Below are positions 1-12,280 of a stretch of 64,000 nucleotides of DNA, one piece after another (the first letter of the stretch is position 1; every line of letters begins with the position of its first letter). This DNA is from Cinclus cinclus (Eukaryota > Chordata > Aves > Passeriformes > Cinclidae): positions 13,756,347 to 13,820,346 of the forward strand of contig NC_085047.1 of NCBI RefSeq assembly GCF_963662255.1. Reading direction: 5' to 3'. The translations under genes and the position numbers were made by a program. Below the pieces are notes generated by a model, which ran no database searches, was not told where the DNA came from, and was given only the letters and a program-made list of their open reading frames with translations.

Positions 1-1330
1 AAATGGACATTATAATGAGTTGCAGTAATTCTTCTTTCTCCTATTCATTTGAAATTACAGTACCTAACTGCATTTTCTCATAAATGCCACTTAAAGTGAT
101 GTTTTACTGCCTTCTGCAATGAAAGAGGACAATACATTTTAATTTCTACTTACATTGTTTAGTCTGAAATTTTATTTTATTTTTATATAGTCTCCCAGGT
201 CAGGTATTGTGATGCTGATGGTTTGCTGTTGAGAATTCAGGACTATAAAAACAGTATTTTGGCCAAAGTAATGTGACTGGTAATGCAAGATTTGCAGTTC
301 TAGCGGGTGTTATTTTCTGTCTCTTTCATCAATTTTGTCATAAGAAGGCCGTATTATTTTGTTTTGTTTATTTTAAATGAATTTCAGTGCCATTTTTCCT
401 CACGTAATTAATCTCCAGGTATGCGATACAGATAATAGCTGGACTTTGGACTCATTTAACTTTCACTGTAATCCCAAATCCTTTACCTGATGGAGAACAG
501 CAGCACCTTAATCTCATTTTAATCTTCAGGAGATTGACATTCTCTGGTTCCATTTGATGGCAATAGAAAAAATACGAAAAGCAGAACAAACCCATACTGC
601 TCTGAGCAATTACTCTTGGAAGAAACCAATCCCTGTCTTTTTCAGGGAGCACGTAACCTTTGTCCTGCTATCACATGTATGCCATGGGGTTATGAAGAGA
701 GCATTGAGTTTTGGAAGGCCCCAGACTTTTAAATATCAGGAGAAGTAGCATGTGCTCAGTTGGCATCCTCAATCTTTTGGGATTTCTGAGATGTGCTTTT
801 GGGATTTCTGATGTGCAGAGACATCATTCTTTAGTTTAAATCCTCTTCTCTCTAGATTATCAAGTTCCTCCTTCCTCAAGAGCACCCAGCAATGTTTTAT
901 CTTGGCAGCAGGACCAAAACTTCTACAAACAAGCCTACCCAGGGCCTAAAGAAGCATAGATGGGCAGGAAAAGAGCATCTTGTGGACCTGGTTTGAGAAC
1001 AAATAGCAACATTCAGGTTCTCTAGCTGCTCAGGTCAAGATAAAAGGGAGCTGGATGATTCAGGATGACTGCCTAATATCCCAAGTACTGTTGTATGGAA
1101 CATAATGGGGAACTTATGTACCTGGCCTTGGGGTGTTTCTTTGTTACTCAAAGGCAGCTGGATAATTTGGGGAAACATCTGTCTTTTGGCTGACTAATTC
1201 AGGGGAGGTGAACTTGGTCTCAAATCACTGAAAGATGATTTTTCTTATTGATGGCCTGGAGGTAACCTCAGAGCTAAAGAGACATGTCTGATCATTTCTT
1301 GTGATCTGGAAGTAGTCTTAGAAATAAAGG
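1..1330. other. No gene seen; unique AT-rich DNA
   Basis: No exon, RNA gene or recognisable transposable element is visible. The only structure noted is an imperfect tandem duplication of about 21 bases at 774-816, where the string cttttgggatttctga is read twice before atgtgc. The open frames here are at most about 66 codons on either strand and have no recognisable domain. Confidence 0.6.
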
Positions 1331-1407
1331 GTTTTTTTGGATTTTTTGGTTTTGTTTTTGTTTTTTGTTTGTTTGTTTGTTTGTTTGTTTAATTTTTCTT
1401 TTTTTCC
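1331..1407. repeat. T-rich / (GTTT)n simple repeat
   Basis: A T-rich stretch that resolves into six or seven GTTT units at about 1366-1390, followed by further T runs. It is a microsatellite with no sign of function. Confidence 0.9.
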
Positions 1408-1680
1408 TAATAAAATTTTTAGAGACTGAAATGATGGTTAATGATAAAGGCAATGAAAACCAGAAAGGAAGCCTTTGAATTTCAGCTTTTAAGAATGTTT
1501 TTCCCGACAGACCAACAGCAATATTCAAGGAAGATAAGGCTAATTATCATGAATATTATTACAAATGCTTTACCTGTGCAGAGATAAACTAAATTAAATT
1601 GTCCTAAGTGGCAACATTTCACAGAGGTGAATGTTTGCACTTCAATACACACATCTTGTGAGAACCATATATTTGCCTTT

Positions 1681-1805
1681 AAATAGGAAAGACATTAATA
1701 TGAATATATTTCATATAAATTTGATATAAATTCATATATTTTCAATATATATGCATTTAATACATTTCATATTTTTCATGTAAATATGAAATACATATGG
1801 ATATT
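1681..1805. repeat. AT-rich low-complexity block with inverted ATGAAATAT motifs
   Basis: About 125 bases made almost only of A and T. Words such as atgaatatat, tttcatataaa and aaattcatat recur in both orientations, so the strand could fold on itself. No transposon ends are visible. It is probably local low-complexity sequence. Confidence 0.6.
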
Positions 1806-4404
1806 TGCTATAGTATTTAAGTTGGTTGAGGCACAGGGGTCTTAAGTGTGGTCTCCACAATCACAATTAATTCAGGATGGATGCAGAGCTCATCAACTTG
1901 TCTCTGGTTGCTCCTAACCAGAGACAAAATGGGCAGCTTAGAGCAGTTGAAAGTCTCCAAGTTCCCAAGCATATTCTACTAACCATGGGTGCAGAGCCAG
2001 CCAAGCATGGAGTTTTTTCCCATCCTTCTATCCCCTTGCTTTCCACAGGAAAGGGCAGAAAGAATGTGGATGGACAAGGGGGCAGAATCACTGATACACA
2101 CTAAGGGATACATCTCATTTCCATGCAGGTATGTCCTGCTCTCTGTCACTTTTCATCTGCACATAAACCCAGTTTTTTAGTGGCCTATTTTGTTCATTTA
2201 TTTGTAGTGAAATGGATTTGACTTTGTGCTTCCCTTCCCTGAATTATCTCCTTAGTGACACATTTACCACGTGACACATTTACTGCATCTATTTGTGGTT
2301 GTACAATGGAGTTCTAATGATCTGAAAATAAAATATATAAATATCAGCTTTTGGCTTTCTTCTCTTAAAAGTATTCTGTGTAGATACACAAAGCAAACTG
2401 ACCCTCCTTATAAAAGCTTTCCAGAAAGAAAACAGGTTATTCTGAAAATTTAAAATGGGAGCATTACTCCATTTAACCTTGGCTTCAGGGTGCAACAACA
2501 GGTTTGCTACTCTTGCTTTTCTGGAGTTTTGGTTAATATGAAGAAAATATAGAGCAATAGATAACATGCATCAGCACACTGGGAAAGAGTGTAATCGGAG
2601 CAGCTTATCGACTTCACAAAAAAGAGCAGTTTGCTCTAGGTTTCAGTTATCTCCTTCTCTTAGGTTTGTTGTTGTGTTGTGCATTTCAATAACTTGGAGC
2701 ATTTTTATGTTAACTTCTCAGTTGCTTCCTGTGGAAATTATGATACACAAGTGTTAAAAAACCCCCAAACTTTCAAAGGTGTTTAATTCAAATGTATTTT
2801 ACTTACAAAGTGGTTACACAGTGCTATTTCAATGTCATTTTCCCCATTGTGTGTTTATAGTGTACTGCATTAGTAAATAACCATGGAATTTGTTCTCTGT
2901 GAAAGAAAAATAACAACCCTGAATTAATTCAATTAAAACACCAAGTCAATTTATTTGAATAATTATAACAAGAATGGCAAAAGTATGGATTCTTTATTCT
3001 TTTTTCAAGCTTTTCTTTTATGCTCATCTTAATTTTGTACTTCTCAAAATACAGTGAATAGCACAACAATTTAAAATTATATTTGTCATATCTGTTCATA
3101 AAATGAGCAATAAAAGAAGACTTCCACTGGCTAGTAAGTAGATGACAATGTTCAGCCAAGCTGATAAACAAATATTTAAATAGAAAGCTGTCAGATTCTT
3201 GTGTGATTCAAAGAAAGGTATTAGGAAGACAATGCATCAGGTACAGAGCATTAAGTTCTATACTGGCAACATAATGAGAAATAAAACCACATGCTCAAGG
3301 GGTGAAAACTGTCTCTGTCCATGTGGTAGACTTGGAGAAAATTCTTCTGAAACATAAAGGGAGAAATGTTGTTTGTAGAGGATGCCAGTTCTCATTCATC
3401 CCACTTGATGTGTGCTGGTGTGTCACATTGGGTGAAGGCATTGCTTTTTAACAGTGCCTGCCTGATATCTCTTTCATAGGACAGAATTCCAATGTAGTGA
3501 TATTTCTCTTCTTATTATAATATTTAAATTCTAATGGATTTAAGAATATAGAGTCACAGCACGCTTTATTCTGTAGTTTGTGTACTAGGAATAAGAAAAG
3601 AGATTAGAGAAAATGGCTTCATGGTCTAATGTGACTGTATAACTGAGATAACATTTTTTGACCAAGTTGTTTTCTCTACTCTTGTCCTACTCCTAGCACC
3701 TTGACATTCATGTTCCCCTGCATCTGTGACAGCAACAGAGCACCCACCATGAAGCTGCAGGAGCTAAGGAATGAAAAATATTAAAAGAACTACTTCTGCA
3801 TCTTTCCTGATCCTTAAATAGAATATGACTCATTGAAATGCTCACCACCTTCTTTCATGGAGATAAAGATGAAGGCATGGACCCCAGAAGGTTTTGATTC
3901 TGAAGTGAAAGTGGAGCCACTTCTGTTGGCAGAAATGAGTCAGAACCACAGGTTTTACCTTGAAATCTTAAGTGTGTGCAAAGCTCTTCAGAATGCAGAT
4001 CTTTCTTCAAAAGAGAAAATGCAAAACAGACAAATTCAAATGCAAACTGAACAAACTCCTGCCCTCTTGGAGTCAATATTAACCTTGCAGCCAGGACTTA
4101 AGTTTGAATGTTGCTGGGAAATTACTGGCAGTGTTTTTGCAATGCCCCGAGAAGAGAATCTAAACACATAAATTTTTTTCTCCTTAAAAGTCTTTAATGT
4201 AAAAACCTGGCTATTAAAGGAGAATGGGAATTTTGAAATTGTTTTCAGCAGGGTAGGATTCTAGTCCTTGCTTTTTTGTTGTAAAATGTATAGATCAAAT
4301 ATTCGTTCCATTTTTTAGGCTTCAAGTCCATCTCTGTCACAAATATTTTTATTCACAGCACTTTCTATTCTGTTCAGAAAAGATGTGTGCTCTTGAGTGA
4401 GTTC
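1806..4404. other. No gene seen; unique AT-rich DNA
   Basis: Non-repetitive sequence. The longest open frame is 112 codons on the plus strand (3833-4171). It has no recognisable domain, no convincing splice context and composition like its surroundings, so it is treated as chance. Confidence 0.6.
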
Positions 4405-4439
4405 TTTTTGTTTGTTTGTTTGTTTGTTTGTTTGTTTTG
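4405..4439. repeat. (GTTT)n microsatellite
   Basis: Seven consecutive GTTT units flanked by T runs. It is a second copy of the motif seen near 1.37 kb and is uninterrupted. Confidence 0.92.
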
Positions 4440-6440
4440 CTACTTTTCTTGAGAGAATACAAGCAATGGAGATGAAAATTCCTTTCAGTAGCTTTGAGCT
4501 TCCCTAAATCTGGAGTATTTCAGAAACAGTTCAGTGGCTAATGTGAATTGGATCACTCAAGACCTCTTCCATTTTTTCTTTCACCTCTCCAAAGATAATT
4601 CTTCCCTGTTTTGAATGTAAATTCCAGAATGCAGAGTACAATCCTGATTTATTCAGAGATACAAATATAAAGTATCATTTGCTAGGTGTAGAGGAAGACA
4701 AACTGTAGGGGCAGTATAGTTCTGGGTATGGTATTTAAAATGTTTTTGAGCCTGAGATGAGATGTGAAATGAATGGAAGTTCTGAGCAGAAGAAAAGCAA
4801 TAGATCCATGAGTGCATATGAGAAAAGAGAACATAGAAATTACACATTAAAAGAGAAACTAAATCTATTTGCAGAAGTGTTGAAAAAAAAGCACCATCTT
4901 GAATTAGTGGGCAAACAGTCTATTGAAACAGAATTTAGGGAACATTGGGTCATTTCCCCAAATAATTTTTTTCAATTAAAACAGAGGTTGTAGAACCATT
5001 TCAACAAGACACATTTCACATTATTTATTTTCAAAAGGCTATAGTTGTAGATGAGTGACAAAAAGCTTGCAACCTACTGATTCTCTTGTAAATGTCAAGA
5101 AATAAAACTATTCAGAATTAAATCTGCTGTAACTATACCGTTTTGAAATGAAGAGGATCCACATAGTCATTGGCTGCTATCACTCTAGAATATGTATCTT
5201 TTGCTCTGACTGCTTTTACTTATCTTTTGACCATCTTTGCTACCTCACAAAATCCTTGCTCTCCACTGCAGTGGGCTGAGTTCAAATCACAAAAAGTTCT
5301 GCTTAACAGTGTGGTGCACCTGCTGTGGACATTAAAATTAATTGTGGGTTTAGTTAAGTTAGATGCAATGCACAGCCTTTTAGAAGTATGAAAATTTTTA
5401 CAAAAGAAATATTATCTTTTTTTTTTCAATTAATTTAACAGTAAAACATTGAGAATTGCAAAGAGATACATTAACTAAAAAGAATTCAGAGTATCATGCT
5501 TGTACTGGATTAGTTTGTTTCAAAATGTTTATGATTGCAAAATAATAGAATATTCTATGTAATTTTTAGGTATTTTTATTATAATAGATGAAGAAATACT
5601 ATTCTGTACACTGAAATACATTTGATATTAGCACAAAGCATTTTGCACTTGTTTTTGTGTTCAACTTCATTAACGCAGGTGACAGCAACAGCATGTCATT
5701 AAACATAAACCAGAGGGGAAGAGGAGGGATGGGGTCTGCTCCAAGGTGGGAGCCAGAAGCTGGGACAACCCAGGTGCCAGGAGATCACTGCCCTCATCCT
5801 CCAACCCTTGACTGGTTATTGGTTGTCCTTGGCAGCACTAAGAAACCAAGGTACAAATTTTACTAGCAACATTTCTCTTGCAGCCTTTTTAAAACTTTGT
5901 TGACTTAACAAGATTCAAAATTATGGCAGGTGATTGCTCCAAAAATCTAATGGAAAATGTACTCTTTTTTCTTTCAAATTGTTACAAAGTTGGAAAATGA
6001 TGGCAAAAAGTATTAGGGCAGCAAAATAGAATATTACTACTGGGACAACTCCATAGGCCCTGAGCAAATCTATTTTCACGCCCCCTTTATAACACAAAAA
6101 CACATCAGACAAGATATAAGATAGATTTTTAAATACACTTGCTTATACAATGTAAGAGTGGAATCAACTAGACAAGACCAATCAGCTTGCTTCATAAAAG
6201 TGTTTGCCTGAGATATGAATAAAATATGTAGACTTTGTGTCCATAAATTTAATAACCAAGAAGAAATAATGAGAGATGCAAAAAAACTACACAAGTTATT
6301 TGAAAGCTGAAAAAAGAATCTGTAGATAATTTTCAATTTGCTTGGAAAAAAAAAATGTGAAAAGTCACTTGTTCTGAGTACCAAAATATCTTCCAGAGAA
6401 AAACATTGAGTCATTTTTCAGCAGATAAAGTGAGATGTAG
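4440..6440. other. No gene seen; unique DNA
   Basis: Nothing recognisable. A slightly GC-richer patch lies at 5710-5850. Frames of 64-78 codons occur, including a hydrophobic one at 5170-5391, but none resembles a known protein. Confidence 0.55.
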
Positions 6441-6508
6441 TTAAGTAGAGGAAGGAAATCAAACCAAAACAAACCAAGTAACCAAACAAAAAAAAAAAAA
6501 AAAAAAAA
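6441..6508. repeat. A-rich tract ending in poly-A
   Basis: A (CAAA)-like A-rich stretch leads into a pure run of about 22 A at 6487-6508. No retroposon body is recognised upstream, so it is called simple repeat and not a poly-A tail. Confidence 0.85.
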
Positions 6509-9500
6509 TCAAGAAGCTTGAAGACACTAACCACAGGAAAAGTCATATATATGTTTGATATCCTGATATCCTCAGATCAAGGCCTAAAACACTCCTACAA
6601 CTTAGCACAACCTAGCACAAACTTCTTAAAGCATGGATGCCACCCAACATTCTTGCAGACTTAAGAAAATGAGGGCAGACATTCATACTTGTCTTGTCAA
6701 TCTTTAGTTCTGTATCGGAACAATAGTGCCCTGAAACCCTCCCCTTTGTAGTGCTTTAATTGTGCAGTGAAAAAGATCTTGGTACTTCAGCCTCCAGAAA
6801 GCTGTTTTAACTGCAGGACAAGTGAGCATCCCCAAATGAGCTGCCAGACTCCCTGGAAGATTGGTGGAGTCTAACACTGGTCTAGCAAAAAGAGATTAAA
6901 AAATATCTCGGTATATTAAAGCTACATATCTGTGCTTGTACAAAGTATTTGCTTTCCATATTTATGAAATTTGGCTGTTAGCTTGTGATGTCTACCAGAA
7001 ATCCCAAGCAGACAACACAGGGAATAAAGTTAAAACCATGTAATAATAGCAGGCCTCAGAAGAAATCCTAGTGGGCCAAGGTAGTTGTTGAAAGGCAATT
7101 TGTAGAAGAAAATTAGTTTTCCGGAAAGTAAATGGGAAATTGATTCTGTCAGTGGAAAAAGATCTGATTGTTTATTTGTTGATCCCTGTTTTGGGTAACC
7201 TAGCTAGTCTGAGTAGTGTCAGTCATACAGATTCCATATAAAATAAGAGGAAAAGAAAAAGGACCTCTTTTCTCTTATGTACATGTTACTATGTTTTTCT
7301 ACAATTACTAGCTGCTGATATATCCTCTTTAGAGCACAGGTTTTCCACCACAGCCTTCTCAGACAGGAGAATTAATAGATTTCTTCAAAAGAGACTACTG
7401 AACTGCAAGAGCTCGGAGGAAAAATGCTTAAAGATGTACCGAAAATCTAACTTTCTTTATAAGACTTTGGAATCATTTGCATGTGGGCCATGTTTGTGAC
7501 AGTCATCTCTGTATATTTAAATACTGCTGATGTGAGTAAATGGACTCAAAGATCTATGCAGGTGTATGCATTTGAGCTCAGCTTTGTAGTGGAATACGGA
7601 TTAGATTTCCTTATGGGAACTGTTACATTAATTTTAGATAGTTGCATTTGTAAAAACAAACTGAGCTTCAATTCTGCCTTCAGTCCTTTTGCTGCTGGTC
7701 CCATCAGGAATGAGGAATTGTGAAGGCTCACAAAGCTGAAACATAATAAAATAAGTGTATTAGATTTTTTTAAATGCCAATTTTTAGCCAGCAGCACTCT
7801 TTGCTGAGTGAGTCTTCACAGTTTTGTGGGATTCTTTTCCCACATCATAACACTCCCATTATTATAATTAGTTGTACCTAAATCTTGAATAATTGGGAGT
7901 TGTATAGTTATTTAGAAAGCGCTGTTTTTTGTTTGGTTTTGTTTTGTTTTTTCCCTAAGGAACACAGATTTTAAAGAGTGGTTAAACTCAACATTAGCAA
8001 GTACAAAGAAATTTAAAAGATGAGCATTTTAGAAGCTATGAAAGACATCTTGTGAATAGCTACTGCAGCTATAAAATGTATTCATATTCTGAGAGGTTTT
8101 TTGTCAGGATTCAATCCAATCTTCCCCTAAAGTTCATAGAGATTTTGTTTCTCATTCTTTGGTTAATATATTTTTGGTACAAAATGGAGGTAAGTGAAGA
8201 AAGGCAGTAAATATGTTTCAATCCAGACTATTTCACTCTCCGAGGAATTAATGTTCTCTGTGTGAGATACTAGTTTTGAGTCTCTTACCTGATCATTTAA
8301 AATAAGAAATTGTATCAAATTGTATCAAATTCTCTTAGATCTGAGTGAGCACCATAAAGACTAGAGAAGGTGTATTTCTAAGTAGATGAAGAAAACATGA
8401 AGCAAGTAAAAAAAAAAAAAAAGTGCTGCTAAACAATGTCACCTGTCAGTAATAGAAGCATGTCAGGGAATGCAGACATGAATGTTAGCTGGATCAATTA
8501 CTCATGCAGATAATTCTTTTAAAAACAAGAAACTTGTTAAAATAGGACTCTAAAAATTAATGAAGCTTCCAAATGGACAACAACATGGAGAATTCTAAAG
8601 ACAAGTGGTGTAATTTAAAAGATATGTCAAAGGTGACTGACTGCTAAAAAAAGAAAAGTAGAAAACAGATCTATAATAGCTGCCATTTAGATACAGTGGA
8701 GAAAAACAAGACTGAAGTGCATGTCTCATTAACTCAGTCTGCCTCAAATCCCAATGAGAAGACAATAGAGATGTTATCTCTCACAAATAAATTAACTCAT
8801 TTCTGTAATTATTTAGCTCCTTTTTATGCATGGGAAGACAAGGGAAGGTGAACACAGAAAAGCTGAAGTACAAGTATGGCATTTCAAGGAAAATAATGTA
8901 AAGATTAGTAGTATTCTGAATATGCCATGGTACCTAAAGTTAATATTGATTAAATAATCCAGCACAAGTTGATCATTAAAATTTAGGATAACAAACTCAC
9001 TGGAAAATAATATAAAGTTGAAAACGCTATCTTGTATCTCAAACAATTGTGATAGTATTTGCAGATGACTATCATGGTCTGATGACATGAACATGAACAA
9101 TTTAACATTTCTTTGCTATTAGTAGTAGTAAAAATAAATAACTAAATATTCATGAGCACAACTAAACTGTATCGGTTCAGAATCTATCCCCTTAGGCAGC
9201 AGACTTCCATCAGCTTCAGATTCATTATCTTTAACTAAGTTACCATGGTAAAATGTCATTTATTCTTGTAGAAGGCTCAGAATCCAAACACCTTTAACTT
9301 TTCTTAATTTTTCAGTCATATATTTTCATTTGAGTGCCCTTCATTTGCAGACACAAGTGATCTACCATGTTTTCTGGTGACCAGCTGTATACATAATTGT
9401 TTCCTTTGGTTACATAGCTTTGTGTGCATATTCTAGAAAACCTGCCTCAGAAGTGTGAGCTGTTAGCTCATTCAAATGCCTAACCTGCAGCATATGGCAT

Positions 9501-10241
9501 CATGTCATCCACATGCCTTTAAAGCTTCTGCATATACAACAGACTTTTGAAAACCAAACAATAAACACCAAGGCAATTCAACCTGGTCTAGAATAAGTAT
9601 CTTGGAGCAAAGCTAAATTAAATGAGTGTCAGTAAGATGGTAGAACAGGTAAACATATTTCAGTTAAAGGTTGGGGGGATTTATTATTATTAAGTTCTTT
9701 GTTGAGTTCCTTCAAAATTTCTACTTGTTAAAAAATATCAGTCATTAATGTTGTTCTATTATTTCTGCTGAGGACCAAGTAAATTTCTTCTATTTCTTGC
9801 TTTTCAAATCTAGCAGGCTAGTTTGGCAATTTGGGTGTGCAGAAATGGAGATGAAACCCACATCGAGGTACGCATACAGTTTAGGGTACTAAAGACAAAG
9901 ACAATGGACTGAGGGATTTTTCTTATTTCATTTCTTGGGCTGGAACTTTGGTAAAGTTTGTAGGAAACCCAACTGCTGGACAACAACAATAAAAAGAACA
10001 TTTTTATTTTTTTGAGACATATTATTTCTGTATTGTGTTGCTGATGTCATTAATATTTCAGCAAAATTAGAGTGGAACTCATCAGGAAGTAATGTTCCAT
10101 CCCCTTCTAGACTGCTTATGGAATTTACCTTAAGCAATTACTGAATAAGTTACATAAACATACCAGCAGCTCCTAAGTTCTCAGTCAGCATTGTCTAGTG
10201 TACAGTTCAACCCATCTTAAATTAAACATCTGAAAGAAATT
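6509..10241. other. No gene seen; unique AT-rich DNA
   Basis: No exon, RNA gene or transposon recognised. Minor simple sequence only: T/GTTTT-rich at 7923-7953, a 10-base tandem duplication (aaattgtatc twice) near 8307-8328, and a run of about 15 A at 8409-8423. Open frames are at most 95 codons. Confidence 0.6.
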
Positions 10242-10396
10242 AGGCATATGTGAGATTAGCTCAGCTGGTTAGTGTAGTGTTAATAATGCCAAGGTTGTGG
10301 GTTCAATCCACACATAAGCCTTTCACTTTAGGGTTGGACTTGATGAGCCTTGCGGATCCCATCCAGCTCGGAGTATTCTGTGATCTTGTTTTGGAG
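10242..10396 (+). mobile_element. tRNA-Ile-headed SINE with CR1 tail (TguSINE1-like)
   Basis: A short retroposon in two parts. The head (about 10251-10319) is clearly tRNA-Ile-derived. It has a perfect RNA polymerase III A box, tagctcagctgg (10257-10268), an anticodon-loop remnant with AAT at 10282-10284, the string ccaaggttgtggg, and a B box, gttcaatcc (10301-10309). The tail (about 10330-10396) is the 3' end of a CR1 LINE: ggttggacttgatgagcctt, then a tcccatccagctcgg block, ending in attctgtgat. The CR1-like 3' end is what such SINEs use to borrow the CR1 reverse transcriptase. Passerines carry an element of exactly this build, which I recall as TguSINE1. The cloverleaf is degraded and continues straight into CR1 sequence, so it is not a working tRNA gene. 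No target-site duplication is evident, as is usual for CR1-mobilised copies. Confidence 0.88.
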
Positions 10397-12130
10397 AGCC
10401 ATTTCTTCCCATTGACTCTAAAAGGAGAGTAAATACAACAAGCGGGACACAACTATGAAGGAAAGACCTAAAATTGTAATAAATGTAGTAGAATGTAGAG
10501 TTATAGAAAAGTTGACTGAGTGGAGGTGATCAATACAAACCTAGATTAGGTCAGCTGTAGCTTTGTCTAGTGAACCTTGACAGCATCCATGGGTGGGGGT
10601 TCCTCACCTCTGCATAATCAGTTCCACTATTAAATATCTTTTCTAATTCCCCATCTGAATTTACCAAGTCATAATGTCTGACTACTGTCTTTTGCTACTG
10701 CCACTCTGCTATGGGCTTCTTTTAGCTTCTAATTTTTTATTATAAAACTGTTCTAATCTCTATGTACACAAGGTCATTCTTCCAAAGATGCTACAAATAT
10801 GATGTGGAGCTGTCTCCCTTAAAGTTACCAACAAAAATCTATTTTGCAAAGTTTTTTTTTTTCTTTTTCTTCGGACAAAAAGTGTTTTGAAATGACAGAC
10901 AATTTCTAAACCTGGCTGATTCAGTAACAAAATCCACACTGAGTCACATTTTTTTTTAAATTTAATGGGCCAAATCTTTTAAAGGCTGCTTGGAACAAGC
11001 ATGATATTTGACAGGATCTTCATTCTGAAAATACTGCTCCTTGCTACTTACAAGAAAAATTCTACTTTTTTCTTTCTTGTAACTCTGCTTTGTTTTTTTC
11101 CGGGTGGAGTAACAATATACAGTAAATGTTTTAATATGGAGGTGTATATCATATAAATGTAACCAAAGTATTACATCTGACTGCGTATATGAAGGAAAAT
11201 ATTGGGAAAGCCATTAGTTAGTCTATTTTCATGCTATGAATCTATCCCTTAGAGTTATTTTAGTGTATAAAGAATAAGTTCTGGATATAAGTTCTCTAGG
11301 TATTTTCTCTCTTTCATTCCTTCTGGACCAGGCTTTTCAGCCAAATAGAATATATTCATTACCTACATGGAAAAACACTTCATTATGGTAGGGTTTTGTA
11401 GGCAGTCGTGTAGGATAATTTCATTGACCTCTTTTTTTTTTTCTCAGGCTGCATGAGTTTCTGCTACTCAACATCCATATTTCAAAACTTTTTTGCAATA
11501 TCAATATAAGGTACAAAGAAGAATATAAAAATGTATATTTCTAACATACTGGAGAAGTCAAACATCAAAATATAAACTATGATTAAATTTCTGTTTTAAA
11601 TCATGCAGGAAAAAAAAAAAGGGAAGTGATGTAAAACAAATCCCAAGGAAACAGCTCATAAAAAGTCATGCTAATTTTGGTCTGGTTTTATCCATGTCCT
11701 AGAGCAATGACTTCTAGTATCCTGGAGTCAGTAACTTACTGCTGTTCATGGTTGTAAGTTGAAACTGGGGCTTGTCTAACCCATTTACTTTTAACTTTAG
11801 CTTGTATTTAATCATGAACTTCTCTTGTCCTACAGTTTAAATAAATGCACAAAAAGGTCTAAAACTTGAGGTTATCAGATTTTAACATCAAGAGAAATCA
11901 TTCAGTTAGTTTTAAAAAAATAACTGAATTTAAATGTAATGGAAATAAACTTCTCAAATATAAACTAAGAACATTGTGTCAAATATGTGACTTGGTCACT
12001 GGTATATCCCTTACACATGTCTGTTATTAGTACAGATTATGATACAATTTATCTATAAGAATTACAAAATCCTGGGCAACAGACAATTGTCATTCTAAAG
12101 AATGACACTAAAAAAGTACCCAACACATTG
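10397..12130. other. No gene seen; unique AT-rich DNA
   Basis: No recognisable gene or element. Short T runs lie at 10850-10870, 10950 and 11430, and an A run at about 11610-11620. A 9-base perfect inverted repeat with a 2-base spacer lies at 12088-12107 (tgtcattct / agaatgaca), just upstream of the antisense CR1. Confidence 0.6.
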
Positions 12131-12280
12131 TAGAATTAATTGCAGAATTGCCTGCTTGGAAGGGACTTTAAAGATCATCCAATTCCAGCCCCCCCTGCCA
12201 TGGGCAGGGATGCCTTCCACTGGACCAGATTGCTCAAAGCTCCATTTAGCCTGGTTTGAACATTTCCAGGGATGGGGAAT
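12131..12280 (-). mobile_element. CR1 LINE 3' fragment, antisense
   Basis: The reverse complement of a CR1 3' end. The plus strand reads the usual antisense order: a tagaatt tail, cttggaagggactttaaag, atcatccaattccagcccccc, tgccatgggcagggatgcc, ccactggaccagattgctc, then catttccagggatgggg. Only about the last 150 bases of the element remain, so it is strongly 5'-truncated. Similarity may continue weakly to about 12316 with a gap. It carries no open reading frame. Confidence 0.9.

Noticed and set aside
3833..4171. 112-codon plus-strand open frame
   Set aside because: No family resemblance. An overlapping minus-strand frame is equally good.
5170..5391. 73-codon hydrophobic frame that resembles a membrane peptide
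   Set aside because: Hydrophobic composition is expected from T-rich DNA. No start context or homologue is recognised.
5700..5860. GC-richer patch considered as a CR1 fragment or exon
   Set aside because: No CR1 landmark strings and no splice-bounded open frame could be supported.
10251..10320. A functional tRNA-Ile gene
   Set aside because: Stems are degraded and the sequence runs straight into a CR1 tail, so it is a SINE head.
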